The translations under genes were made by a program, and so were the position numbers. The notes below the pieces were generated by a model. The model had not been told where the DNA came from. It made no database searches and saw only the letters and a list, made by a program, of their open reading frames with translations. 61,362 bases of DNA, from contig JAQVHY010000002.1 in assembly GCA_028695935.1 (NCBI GenBank), positions 1-61,362 on the forward strand, read 5' to 3'. The stretch comes from Desulfobacca sp. (GTDB taxonomy: Bacteria; Desulfobacterota; Desulfobaccia; Desulfobaccales; Desulfobaccaceae). Shown here one piece after another: positions 30,631 to 39,039 of the stretch (position 1 is its first letter; each line of letters starts with the position of its first letter).

Positions 30631-32937
30631 ATGCGCCACCGTTATAATAATTTGTTGGAATTAATCGGCCACACTCCGCTAGTCCGTCTCAACCGCCTTA
30701 ATCCCAACCCCCGGGTGGAAGTCTATGTCAAGCTGGAGTGCTTTAACCCCGGCGGGTCGATCAAAGATCGGGTCGCCTGGACCATGATCAATGATGCCGA
30801 GGCCCGGGGGGAATTGACCCCTGGAAAGACGGTTATTGAGGCGACCAGCGGTAATACTGGCATCGGCCTGGCCCTGGTCTGTGCCGTCAAAGGATACCCC
30901 CTGGTGTTGGCCATGTCGGAGTCAGCCAGCCAGGAGCGCCGGCTCATCCTTAAGGCCCTGGGAGCAGAAATACTCCTGACTCCGGCGGCTTTAGGCACGG
31001 ACGGCGCCATTGAAAAGGTCTATAGTCTGGTCCGGGAACACCCCGAACAATATTATCTGCCCGATCAGTTCAACAATCCCAGCAATCCCTTGGCGCACTA
31101 TTACGGCACGGCCCAGGAAATCTGGGAGCAGACCGAAGGTCAGGTCACCACGGTAGTGATCACCATGGGGACGACCGGGACCTTGATGGGCATTTATCGG
31201 CGCTTGAAAGAGCTAAACCCGGAAATAAAGATCATCGGGGTGGAGCCTTATTTGGGCCACGGCTTGCAGGGCCTCAAAAATATGAAGGAATCTTATAAAC
31301 CTGGCATTTTTGATAAAACCCAGGCCGATGCCATCATCAATATCGAGGATGAAGTAGCCTTTGCGACCACCCGCCGTCTGGCCCGCGCCGAAGGGATGTT
31401 TTTAGGCATGAGTTCAGGGGCCGCGGTGGCCATAGCCTTGCAACTCGCCCAGGAACAGGAACAGGGACTGATTGTCGCCATCTGCCCGGATGGCGGGGAA
31501 CGTTATCTCTCGACGCCTCTATTTGCCGAGCAAGAAAAGCCGACGCTGCGTTTCTACAATACCCTGACCCGTCAGAAAGAGGCCTTTATCCCTCTGAAAC
31601 CGGGAGAAGTAACCATCTATACGGACGGTCCCACCATGAATGCCCACCTTTCCCTGATGGGGGCGCGGCGGTTGGTCATGGTAGATCTGCTGCGGCGCTA
31701 CCTGGAATACCAGGGCTGGACCATCCGCCAGGTGGTAAACCTGATTGATTGCGACGATAAAACCATTCAGGGAGCCGCCGCCGCCGGACAGCCGCTAGCT
31801 GAATTCACTCAGCATTATGCCCAAGAATTCTTTAAGGATCTCGAGGTCCTGAGATTAAAGCCGGCCACGGCCTATCCGCGGGCTACCGAGCACATTAATG
31901 ATATGCTGGCCCTGACCCGCCGGTTGATGGATCGCGGTTACGCCTATGAAAAGCTGCGCTCGGTTTATTTCGATATTTCGCGCTTTAAGGACTATGGCAA
32001 ACTCTCCCGGATTGATCTGAGTAAAATTCGGGTGGGCAAAACCGTGGATCTGGACGAGTATGAAAAGGACAACCCCCGTGATTTCACCCTGCTCAAAAGA
32101 GCCAAACTGGGGGAACTGAAACGCGGCCTTTATTTTGCCACCGAGTGGGGCAACGTCCGCCCCGGCTGGCACCTGGAATGTGCGGCGATCGCCTTGAAAC
32201 ACCTGGGAGATACCATTGATATCTATACCGGCGGTCTGGAACAGATCTTTCCCCACCATGATAACGTCACCGCCATCTGTACCGCCGCCACTGGCAAACC
32301 GCTGGTGCGACACTGGCTGCACAGCGAACGGCTGCTCTCGGATGGCCGCAAACTACAAGAAGGTCAGGAACAGAGTACAGTACGGGAACTTCTGGACCAG
32401 GGGTTTCAAGGGGAGGATTTACGTTATTTCCTGATGGCAACGCACTATCGCAAGCCCCTCCAGCTCGGCCTTGACGCCCTCCACGCCGCGGCGCGGGCCC
32501 GCCGTCGCCTTGACTTCTTCCTGGACCGTTTGGCCCACCTCCCGGGAGGGCGGGGGTTCCCGGACCTGGATCAGCTCCTGTTTAAATTGAAGAAGGATTT
32601 TAACGCGGCCCTGGATGATGACTTAAACATTTCTCAGGCCTTGGCGGTGATTTTTGGCTTTCTGAACCAAGTTCACGGTCTTATTGACCAGAACCGTCTC
32701 GACCAGGATGGCGCTCAGACCATCATAGGCCGGTTCCAGGAACTGGATGGGGTGTTGGGGATCATGAATTTCCCGGAGACGGCCCAAGATGCGGCTATCG
32801 ACGCTAAAATCCAGGCCCGCGAGGCCGCCCGGCGCCAACGGGATTGGCCCCAGGCCGATCAACTCCGTCAGGAACTGGCCGACCAGGGCATCGAAGTGAT
32901 TGATACCCCCCAGGGGCCGGTTTGGCGTCGCCGATAA
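30631..32937 (+). CDS. Cysteine synthase fused to a catalytically degenerate cysteinyl-tRNA synthetase
   Basis: 768 residues from the ATG at 30631 (numbers here count from an in-frame TTG three codons earlier). Residues 5-300 are a PLP cysteine synthase with the active Lys48 in NPGGSIKDR, TSGNTGIGLA at 75, GTTGTLMG at 183 and SSGAA at 264. Residues 308-771 align with CysRS from FYNTLTRQKE to DTPQGPVWRRR. The HIGH motif is replaced by SLMG (344-347). The first zinc Cys is Asp335 (YTDGPT), the last zinc Glu is Val549 (HHDNV), the active-site His of HGGG is lost (YTGG), and KMSKS is replaced by KLQEG (577-581). Aminoacylation is therefore very unlikely. A 7-mer tract precedes it and tRNA-Leu follows. 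Confidence 0.93.
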   Translation: MRHRYNNLLELIGHTPLVRLNRLNPNPRVEVYVKLECFNPGGSIKDRVAWTMINDAEARGELTPGKTVIEATSGNTGIGLALVCAVKGYPLVLAMSESASQERRLILKALGAEILLTPAALGTDGAIEKVYSLVREHPEQYYLPDQFNNPSNPLAHYYGTAQEIWEQTEGQVTTVVITMGTTGTLMGIYRRLKELNPEIKIIGVEPYLGHGLQGLKNMKESYKPGIFDKTQADAIINIEDEVAFATTRRLARAEGMFLGMSSGAAVAIALQLAQEQEQGLIVAICPDGGERYLSTPLFAEQEKPTLRFYNTLTRQKEAFIPLKPGEVTIYTDGPTMNAHLSLMGARRLVMVDLLRRYLEYQGWTIRQVVNLIDCDDKTIQGAAAAGQPLAEFTQHYAQEFFKDLEVLRLKPATAYPRATEHINDMLALTRRLMDRGYAYEKLRSVYFDISRFKDYGKLSRIDLSKIRVGKTVDLDEYEKDNPRDFTLLKRAKLGELKRGLYFATEWGNVRPGWHLECAAIALKHLGDTIDIYTGGLEQIFPHHDNVTAICTAATGKPLVRHWLHSERLLSDGRKLQEGQEQSTVRELLDQGFQGEDLRYFLMATHYRKPLQLGLDALHAAARARRRLDFFLDRLAHLPGGRGFPDLDQLLFKLKKDFNAALDDDLNISQALAVIFGFLNQVHGLIDQNRLDQDGAQTIIGRFQELDGVLGIMNFPETAQDAAIDAKIQAREAARRQRDWPQADQLRQELADQGIEVIDTPQGPVWRRR

Positions 32938-33028
32938 GTCAACTTGGTAAACAAAAATTCTTGCAAAACCGGAGCGGAGAATTTATAAATCAGAATATTA
33001 TCTAGACAGAAAAAGTTTTTTGTCGGCT

Positions 33029-33116
33029 GCCGGAGTGGTGGAATGGGTAGACGCAGGGGACTCAAAATCCCCCGGGCTTTATGCCTGTGCGAGTTCGAGT
33101 CTCGCCTCCGGCACCA
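33029..33116 (+). tRNA. tRNA-Leu(CAA)
   Basis: 88 bases with encoded CCA. The acceptor GCCGGAG pairs with CTCCGGC, the anticodon stem GGGGA/TCCCC encloses loop CTCAAAA with anticodon CAA, a long variable arm (CGGGCTTTATGCCTG region) marks class II, and the T arm has GAGTTCGAGTC. It reads UUG codons. Confidence 0.95.
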
Positions 33117-33137
33117 ATAAATTCAATAAGTTACCCA

Positions 33138-33163
33138 GGGTTTAGGTGAACCGACCTAAACCC
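33138..33163 (+). terminator. Hairpin after tRNA-Leu
   Basis: GGGTTTAGGT (33138-33147) and ACCTAAACCC (33154-33163) form a perfect 10-bp stem with a six-base loop, 22 bases after the tRNA. A T-rich stretch follows a few bases later, so it probably ends the tRNA transcript. Confidence 0.65.
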
Positions 33164-33252
33164 GTTCGTATTATTTTAGACCATCATTTTAGACCATCAG
33201 ATTAATAAGACTAAAGTTGTACTTACCTAACTGTTCCATCTGCGGAGGTATC

Positions 33253-35124
33253 TTGCGTTATCTAGCGTTAAAGCGCCTTAGTCCGCCTATTTATATGATT
33301 TTACTATCCTTGCTGTGGCTCCTGATGTTTCCCGAAGTTGCAACTGCGGGTCATGCGGCCGAAGACCACGCCCTGTTAAACAGCATTGGCATCAGTATTT
33401 TAGTGGCCACGGTTCTGGCCTTTCTGGCCTCTTTGATCAAACAACCCCTGATTCTGGCCTATATTGTGGCAGGGGCGGCGATCGGTCCGCAATTCGGCTT
33501 CGGCTGGGTGGCAAGTAAAACCGACATCCGGATTATCGCCGAAATCGGCCTGATCCTGTTATTATTCATGATCGGGTTGGAGCTCAATCTCAAAAAGCTC
33601 AAAGAAGCCGGCAAGTCACTGATCACCACCGGCGTTTTGCAATTCATCCTCTGTGCCGCCTTGGGCTTTGGCTTTTTCCTGTTGCTGGGCTTTACTGTCG
33701 GGGCACCCTATGAATACGAAATTTTCGGCGTCAAGGTAATCGGCGGAGAATATGATCTCCTCTACCTGGCTGTTTGTCTGGCGTTAAGTAGCACGACTAT
33801 CGTAGTCAAACTACTTTATGAAAAATTTGAACTGGATACCCTGGCCGGACGACTGACTATCGGCGTGCTGATCTTCCAAGACCTGTGGGCCATCGTCATC
33901 CTGAGCCTGGCGCCTTCTTTGGACAACCCCCAAGTTCTTCAAATCTTATTAGATTTTGCCGAAGCTGCCCTGCTCGTCGTGACCAGCCTGTTGCTCAGCA
34001 AATATTTGCTGGGCTATATCTTCAAAAAGATTGCCAAGTTGCCGGAATTAGTCTTGGTGGCCTCTTTGGGGTGGTGCTTTCTGATCTGCGGCCTGGCTGA
34101 TTTTTTCGGCCTTTCCCGGGCCATGGGCGCCCTGATTGCCGGCATGGCGATCTCAACCTTTCCCTATAATTTAGATATCATTGCTAAAATCGTCAGTATC
34201 CGCGATTTTTTCATTACCTTGTTTTTTGTGGCCTTGGGGATGGAAATTCCGAATCCGGCTGATAATCTCGGCTTCGTGCTGGTAGCTGGGACTGGCGCCT
34301 TATTTTTAGTGGCGACCCGGTTCCTTACTATATTTCCCATTCTCTATCTGCTTAAAAACGGCAGCCGGGTCAGCCTGCTGACTTCGATCAACCTGTCCCA
34401 GCTCAGCGAATTTGCGCTGGTTATCACCGTGTTGGGGTTACAGAATCAGCAAATCTCCCCGGACATTCAGACCATCATCATTTTTGTCTTTGTCATCACC
34501 TCGATTACTTCCACTTACATGATTAAATACAATCAGCAATTGCAGGACTTCCTTAGTAAGCTCTTGAAAAGAATTGGCGTTAAGGATATCGGCGGTGCGA
34601 CCGACGAAAAGCTCACCACGCCGGACAAAGAAATCGCTATGTTAGGGTTTTTCCGGATTGCCAGTGCCTTTTTGGAGGAGATCGAGCAGTCAGATCAGGA
34701 AATCAAGGAGCGGATGGTAGTAATCGACTTTAATCCCCGGGTATTTAGAAGGTTAAAAAAGCGCGGTGTCAAGGTTATTTACGGAGATATCAGTAATCTC
34801 CAAACCTTGCACCACGCCGGGATTGAAGGGGCCAAGGTGGTGATCTCCAGCGTACCGGACGAACTGTTGGTCGGCACTGATAATCTAAGAATCATCAACC
34901 AGATCAAAACGCTCTGTCCCCACGCCAAAATTATCGCCACCGCGGGTTCGGCCAAGCAAGCTCTGAGCCTGTATGAGGCCGGGGCGGACTATGTGCTGCT
35001 TCCCAACCTGTTTACTGCCAAAAATTTGATTCCGATAGTAGAACTGATGGTCCACGGGCGTCAGGTTCTCCTCAAGGAGGAGGAGATGGCCAAATTGCGC
35101 CACTGCCATGAGGTGCTTGACTAA
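33253..35124 (+). CDS. Kef-type (CPA2) cation/proton antiporter with a TrkA_N-like domain
   Basis: About 623 residues. A cleavable-looking signal (basic start, hydrophobic MILLSLLWLLMF, then ATAGHA) precedes a 12-13-helix CPA2 membrane domain, with family segments LIKQPLILAYIVAGAAIGP, IGLILLLFMIGLELN, LALSSTTIVVKLL and ILIFQDLWAI-like LIFQDLWAIVIL. The C-terminal 160 residues are RCK/TrkA_N-like, but the nucleotide loop reads MLGFFRIAS instead of GxGxxG, so NAD(H) binding is doubtful. I take the TTG at 33253 because GGAGG is just before it; ATG at 33295 is the alternative. It likely exchanges K+ or Na+ for H+. Confidence 0.88.
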   Translation: MRYLALKRLSPPIYMILLSLLWLLMFPEVATAGHAAEDHALLNSIGISILVATVLAFLASLIKQPLILAYIVAGAAIGPQFGFGWVASKTDIRIIAEIGLILLLFMIGLELNLKKLKEAGKSLITTGVLQFILCAALGFGFFLLLGFTVGAPYEYEIFGVKVIGGEYDLLYLAVCLALSSTTIVVKLLYEKFELDTLAGRLTIGVLIFQDLWAIVILSLAPSLDNPQVLQILLDFAEAALLVVTSLLLSKYLLGYIFKKIAKLPELVLVASLGWCFLICGLADFFGLSRAMGALIAGMAISTFPYNLDIIAKIVSIRDFFITLFFVALGMEIPNPADNLGFVLVAGTGALFLVATRFLTIFPILYLLKNGSRVSLLTSINLSQLSEFALVITVLGLQNQQISPDIQTIIIFVFVITSITSTYMIKYNQQLQDFLSKLLKRIGVKDIGGATDEKLTTPDKEIAMLGFFRIASAFLEEIEQSDQEIKERMVVIDFNPRVFRRLKKRGVKVIYGDISNLQTLHHAGIEGAKVVISSVPDELLVGTDNLRIINQIKTLCPHAKIIATAGSAKQALSLYEAGADYVLLPNLFTAKNLIPIVELMVHGRQVLLKEEEMAKLRHCHEVLD

Positions 35125-35220
35125 TTTACGATGGTCCACATCCCCAGTGGCAGTAAACCAGATTTGCCAACTTCGGTCATCCGCCTGGGCAACTTAGACC
35201 CCCGGCCGACCTAACCACCA

Positions 35221-35472
35221 TTATTTTTTTATCAAGTTGTCGAGGATGGCAATTTTTTTGGCCTCACTACCCAACTTCGAGGGGACCTTTTGAAAAATGA
35301 CCGTCTTTTGCTCTTGGGCAATTTCGGAGGTATCAGTGACGGACTCTGGGAGGATAAAGTCGTCCAGGCTGAAGAACACGTCCCCACCGTCGATATCCTG
35401 GATAATCCCAATCTTTTTACCTTGATCGACGACCTTGATGGTGCCGCTGGACCAGCTTTCTTTTACACTCAT
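35221..35472 (-). CDS. Divergent cold-shock-domain-like protein
   Basis: 83 residues. The pattern SGTIKVVDQGKKIGIIQDID-GGDVFFSLDDF resembles a cold-shock domain (GTVKWF...KGFGFI...DVFVHFSAI), and the later KTVIFQKVP and KKIAILDNL fit its last two strands. The aromatic RNA-binding residues of RNP1 and RNP2 are largely replaced, so nucleic-acid binding may be altered or lost. AGGAG precedes the ATG. It lies in a gap between a convergent antiporter and an unknown membrane protein. The assignment is moderate. Confidence 0.55.
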   Translation of the reverse strand: MSVKESWSSGTIKVVDQGKKIGIIQDIDGGDVFFSLDDFILPESVTDTSEIAQEQKTVIFQKVPSKLGSEAKKIAILDNLIKK

Positions 35473-35530
35473 ATTGTGACTCCTACTACTATGGTATTAC
35501 ATGATATCATGTTCGGGACCTTCCCGGCAA

Positions 35531-36748
35531 CTATTGGGTTTTCGTATGATCAACCGACTTCACGGTGAGATAGCCCGCATGGGAAATGGCCAGCAGGGTA
35601 TTTAGCTCCGCCGAAAACGGCGGGAGGTTGACCCCAAAGGGAGCTAACACCGTGGCGCTATTGGTGAGCAACCCTCCTAATGTTACGCCATAGCTGATAA
35701 GAATGGCCACAGTGAAAAAGAACATCTGAACTTTGGCGAGATCAATGAGTTGATAGTTGCCGATCTCATCGCCCTGGAAGATATCACTCAAACTCGCCTG
35801 CTGGGGCGATTCGTTGACCTTCAGCAAGCCCTCCTTTTTCTTATCCTCGGTTGCCAGGTTAGTTTTGGCATTCTCCCAGAGTGTCCTGGCCTCCTCGTAA
35901 CCCTGCTTGGCCAGATTAAACTGGGGCGTCAGGGTTTGGATGCCCAGATCGGCCTGGTCGATATCCTTCTGACAACTTTCCTGTTCCTGAGCTGTACATT
36001 GCGGGTCTTTTTTCTTTTCTTCCGCCGTGAGTTTGACTGCCGTATATTCCGCCAATTTTTCCGATAATTTTCTGTAGTTCTCCTCCTTAGCCCGTAAGCT
36101 CTTCTCCGCGTCCCCCAATTTCTTTTCTAATTCAAACAGATAGCTTATAGCACTTTTGTTTCTCTTGATTTGCTGGACCAGCGTCGATCCCGCGAAGGAG
36201 GCAGTGCTGATCCCCAGGGCCAGAAGTAGTTCGGGGGGGAAATATATTTTCAAAGGTCCTGGGTGGCAGTGGGCTTGGGCCCGTTCCATGGCGGCCTGGG
36301 CAGCTTCCGGATCTTTAAGTCGGAGTTGCTTAAGATCTTCAATCCCCTCCTGATTTTTTAGAAAAGCCGCCTGACATTCTTCAGTTTTGATAGCCTTTTG
36401 TGACGCCGTGTAGGTAGCAAAGGGATCCGACGCGGCTCTACTTAAGGCTAGGGCCAGATAGGCCGAAATTATCAGGAGGGTCCAAAGGCTGATCTGTAAA
36501 CGGGACAGACTGGCTCTATTCCGCACGTCAATAATGGCGCCGTACCACTTGCCATTAGCCTTGAGACCAACCGCCAGCAGCAAAAGGACGATTAAGGTTG
36601 CTAAAATAAACCAAAGATACAACGGTTGAATCTCCCTCAGCCCAGAAACCACGAAAAAAATAATCAGCGCCAATCCCAGGCCGAATATCAGCGCCAGGAG
36701 CGAAACCCATCTGCTGGGGCTCGGACTGCCCGTTTGCCCGTCTCCCAT
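35531..36748 (-). CDS. Membrane protein with a large coiled-coil loop, unknown function
   Basis: 405 residues. Hydrophobic segments lie near 14-36, 44-62, 83-103, 172-190 and 338-360. Residues 190-320 form a Lys/Glu-rich coiled coil (EKKLGDAEKSLRAKEENYRK and following). Cysteines at about 125, 162, 254 and 262 are in the soluble parts. The segment YGAIIDVRNRASLSRLQISL near the third helix is the most likely conserved core. AAGGAGG precedes the ATG. I do not recognise a family with a known role. Confidence 0.7.
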   Translation of the reverse strand: MGDGQTGSPSPSRWVSLLALIFGLGLALIIFFVVSGLREIQPLYLWFILATLIVLLLLAVGLKANGKWYGAIIDVRNRASLSRLQISLWTLLIISAYLALALSRAASDPFATYTASQKAIKTEECQAAFLKNQEGIEDLKQLRLKDPEAAQAAMERAQAHCHPGPLKIYFPPELLLALGISTASFAGSTLVQQIKRNKSAISYLFELEKKLGDAEKSLRAKEENYRKLSEKLAEYTAVKLTAEEKKKDPQCTAQEQESCQKDIDQADLGIQTLTPQFNLAKQGYEEARTLWENAKTNLATEDKKKEGLLKVNESPQQASLSDIFQGDEIGNYQLIDLAKVQMFFFTVAILISYGVTLGGLLTNSATVLAPFGVNLPPFSAELNTLLAISHAGYLTVKSVDHTKTQ

Positions 36749-37277
36749 GACTGCGGCCTCCTTTCTTTTTAGAGGATATTTCTTCTGTCCCCGCGGCCCC
36801 CGCCGGGTCTAGAACTACCAAAAATTTAAGGAATAATTCTTTAGGAACACAATGGCTTAAAATATTAAATTAATCATCATCCCGAGCATTTACAAGTTTA
36901 GTTCGAGGACCGGAGGGGAATAATAGCCCCCTGCCTTGCCTTCTCCTAATGGTAATTTTTCCTGGCCTCCATTAAGTAATAGCAAGTGTTCGGTTGGCGG
37001 TTAAAACTACTACTGATGGAGTAAATGGCCATAATGGCCCAGATTGAGGCTTGAGAACAAACGGCGGGCTGGCTAGAGATGTGGGGCAAGGGTTTCTGGA
37101 GGAAATGAGATATGTTAAGTAGTCTCCATCCAGAAACTCCCCTGCCCCTGGTGGTAGGGGGTTGGGGTGAGGGGGCATAAAGTTCAAGATATTGAAATGA
37201 TCTGTTACTTTTCACCCCCACCCTGACCCTCCCCCATCAATGGGGAGGGAAACCAGGGCTTTCCGGATGGACACTAG
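36749..37277. other. Intergenic region holding a dispersed element
   Basis: Positions 37115-37281 are copy 3 of the inverted-repeat element. A 91-codon and a 71-codon minus-strand frame are open across it but consist of translated repeat, so I reject them. Bases 36749-37114 show no gene. Confidence 0.5.
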
Positions 37278-37281
37278 TTAG
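37115..37281. repeat. Dispersed inverted-repeat element, copy 3
   Basis: The left end TTAAGTAGTCTCCATCC and right end GGATGGACACTAGTTAG are inverted repeats. Inside are CTCCCCTGCCCCTGG and the shared CCCACCCTGACCCTCCCCC. The right end overlaps the stop codon of the epimerase gene, so the element inserted at, or supplies, that stop. Confidence 0.8.
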
Positions 37282-38216
37282 TGCTGGGCGGAACGCTGGC
37301 GAAAATATTCTACCGTCGCAATCAGACCGTCCGTTAAGGATGTCTGGGGGTCCCAGCCCAATTGCGTCTTGGCCTTGCCAAAATCGATCACACTGCGCCG
37401 TTGCTCCCCGGATTTGGGCGGGCCGTGATACTCTGCCAGGGTGGCGCCGGTAAGTTCCTGGAGAGAGTTAAACAGGGTATTGATATCGGTCTCGCGGCCG
37501 GTGCCAATATTGATTTCTCCCTTGATATTGCTGTTAAGGGCCAGGAGGTTGGCCTGGGCCACGTCTTTGACGAAGACAAAATCCCGGGTCTGCCGGCCAT
37601 CGCCATTGATTACTGCCTGTTCCCCGTGAAGCATCTTCTCGGTGAAGATGGCTACTACTCCAGCTTCACCATACGGATCCTGTCGGGGTCCATAGACATT
37701 GGCGTAACGCAGGGCCACATAGTTAAGCCCATACTCCTGCTGATAGTAGTACAGGTATCGCTCTACGGCCAGCTTGGCAACCCCGTAAGGGCAAACCGGC
37801 CTCGCCGGATGGGCCTCGTTGGCCGGAAAATAATCCTGCTCACCATAAATCGCCCCGCCGGTGGAGGCGAACAGAAATTTTTCCACTCCGGCCGGGATGG
37901 CGGCCTCAAGCAGGTTCAAGGTTCCCAAGATATTGATGGAGGCATCCTGGGCCGGGTCAGCCACCGAGTTCCGGACACTGACCTGGGCCGCTAAATGGCA
38001 AATGACCGAGGGCCGGCGCTGTAAAATCAGTTCATGCACCTCGGCACTACGAATGTCTAACTGGCTTAGCTCAGCCTGTAGATTAAGGTTATCCAGGGAG
38101 CCGGTGGATAGATCATCGACCACCAGGACCCGATGCCCCTGGTCTAATAATAAATCCACCACATGCGAGCCGATAAATCCGGCCCCGCCGGTCACCATGA
38201 TTAATTTAGGTTGCAT
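37278..38216 (-). CDS. NAD-dependent UDP-sugar epimerase (GalE-like)
   Basis: 312 residues, an extended short-chain dehydrogenase. It has the NAD motif TGGAGFIGSHVVDLLL, LVVDDLSTGSLDNL, the Ser region FASTGGAIYGEQD, and the catalytic Tyr and Lys in YGVAKLAVERYL. Substrate-side blocks RYANVYGPRQDPYGEAGVV and GDGRQTRDFVFVKDVA are those of UDP-glucose 4-epimerase-like enzymes. The substrate could be UDP-glucose, UDP-GlcNAc or a uronate. Its stop codon lies within the end of a dispersed repeat. It is probably an envelope-polysaccharide gene like the thymidylyltransferase at 28.6 kb. Confidence 0.88.
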   Translation of the reverse strand: MQPKLIMVTGGAGFIGSHVVDLLLDQGHRVLVVDDLSTGSLDNLNLQAELSQLDIRSAEVHELILQRRPSVICHLAAQVSVRNSVADPAQDASINILGTLNLLEAAIPAGVEKFLFASTGGAIYGEQDYFPANEAHPARPVCPYGVAKLAVERYLYYYQQEYGLNYVALRYANVYGPRQDPYGEAGVVAIFTEKMLHGEQAVINGDGRQTRDFVFVKDVAQANLLALNSNIKGEINIGTGRETDINTLFNSLQELTGATLAEYHGPPKSGEQRRSVIDFGKAKTQLGWDPQTSLTDGLIATVEYFRQRSAQH

Positions 38217-38616
38217 CGTTGTCCTTTTAAAAAGCTAATACTTCTGATTGCGCATCACTAAACAAAGGTTTTACCCAGATATAATTACCTGAACCCGCTA
38301 GCCCCTGGCAAGTAATATTTTAGCTCGGCAGGTTTACTCTGGGCCAATACTAGCAATAATCACTAATCTGTTAAAATTTTTAAAAGGATAATCATAAAAA
38401 AATTTTCGGTAAGATTTACATAATTATTTTAGAAGCTTGGCCACTAGGACCGATTTTTGGGCCGGAGTACATGGTTTATACAAAAAATTTAAAGAAAAAG
38501 CCGGCTACCAGAGTCTAAAGTGTTAGAAAAAATCGCCTTCTGGTTATTGACATTTAAAATCTAAAGATTTAATTTAAAAATATCTCAATAAGGATAATTA
38601 TTATTAACTAATAAAT
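38217..38616. other. AT-rich divergent intergenic region
   Basis: No gene is visible. It should carry the epimerase promoter and, near its right end, a promoter for the HTH gene (see 38547-38575). Confidence 0.4.
38547..38575 (+). promoter_or_regulatory. Possible promoter with palindromic operator before the HTH gene
   Basis: TTGACA (38547-38552), 17 bases and TAATTT (38570-38575). The spacer contains the perfect palindrome AAATCT-AA-AGATTT (38557-38570), a likely operator for the regulator encoded 42 bases downstream. The -10 box is weak. Confidence 0.35.
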
Positions 38617-39039
38617 ATGACTGAAAAAACTACCCACAGAGGGGTTGAATTAGTCCTCAAAAAAATCCTGGCCGGGGTCGAAGCAGCACTTCAAGAAGGT
38701 GAAACTCAGGCCTCGCTGGCGGAGAAGTGTGGTATTACCCACCAACAGATGAATCGCTTGATCCGCGGTTTAAGAGGTAGCAATTTAACGCTTAACATGG
38801 CCTTTAAAATCTGGGAAGGTCTGGGACATAAATTAGAATATCTGTTTCCGGGTCCCATCCCCGAGCAGCTGTTGATCAAAACCGGAGATATCATTCGCGG
38901 ATCGGATGCCGAGTTGCTCAATCAATTCATTGATATTCTGCATAACCGTCACTCCTTCTGCAACGACTTTGATAATCTAAAATCTGTGGTGGCCGCAACA
39001 CATCGTCAACTCATGGCCCAAAAAAATCAAGAGCCATAG
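38617..39039 (+). CDS. XRE-like HTH protein
   Basis: 140 residues. Residues 30-75 form an XRE-type HTH: TQASLAEKCGITHQQMNRLI and LTLNMAFKIWEGLGHKLEYL. The C-terminal half (80-140) is helical without a known sensor domain; two residues, Cys and His, lie in NRHSFCNDF. No strong ribosome site is near the ATG, and AAGGAT is over 20 bases upstream. The gene stands alone, so its targets are unknown; a palindrome in its own promoter suggests autoregulation. Confidence 0.7.
   Translation: MTEKTTHRGVELVLKKILAGVEAALQEGETQASLAEKCGITHQQMNRLIRGLRGSNLTLNMAFKIWEGLGHKLEYLFPGPIPEQLLIKTGDIIRGSDAELLNQFIDILHNRHSFCNDFDNLKSVVAATHRQLMAQKNQEP

Noticed and set aside
36946-37221. 91-codon minus-strand frame
   Set aside because: It is translated dispersed-repeat DNA with no ribosome site.
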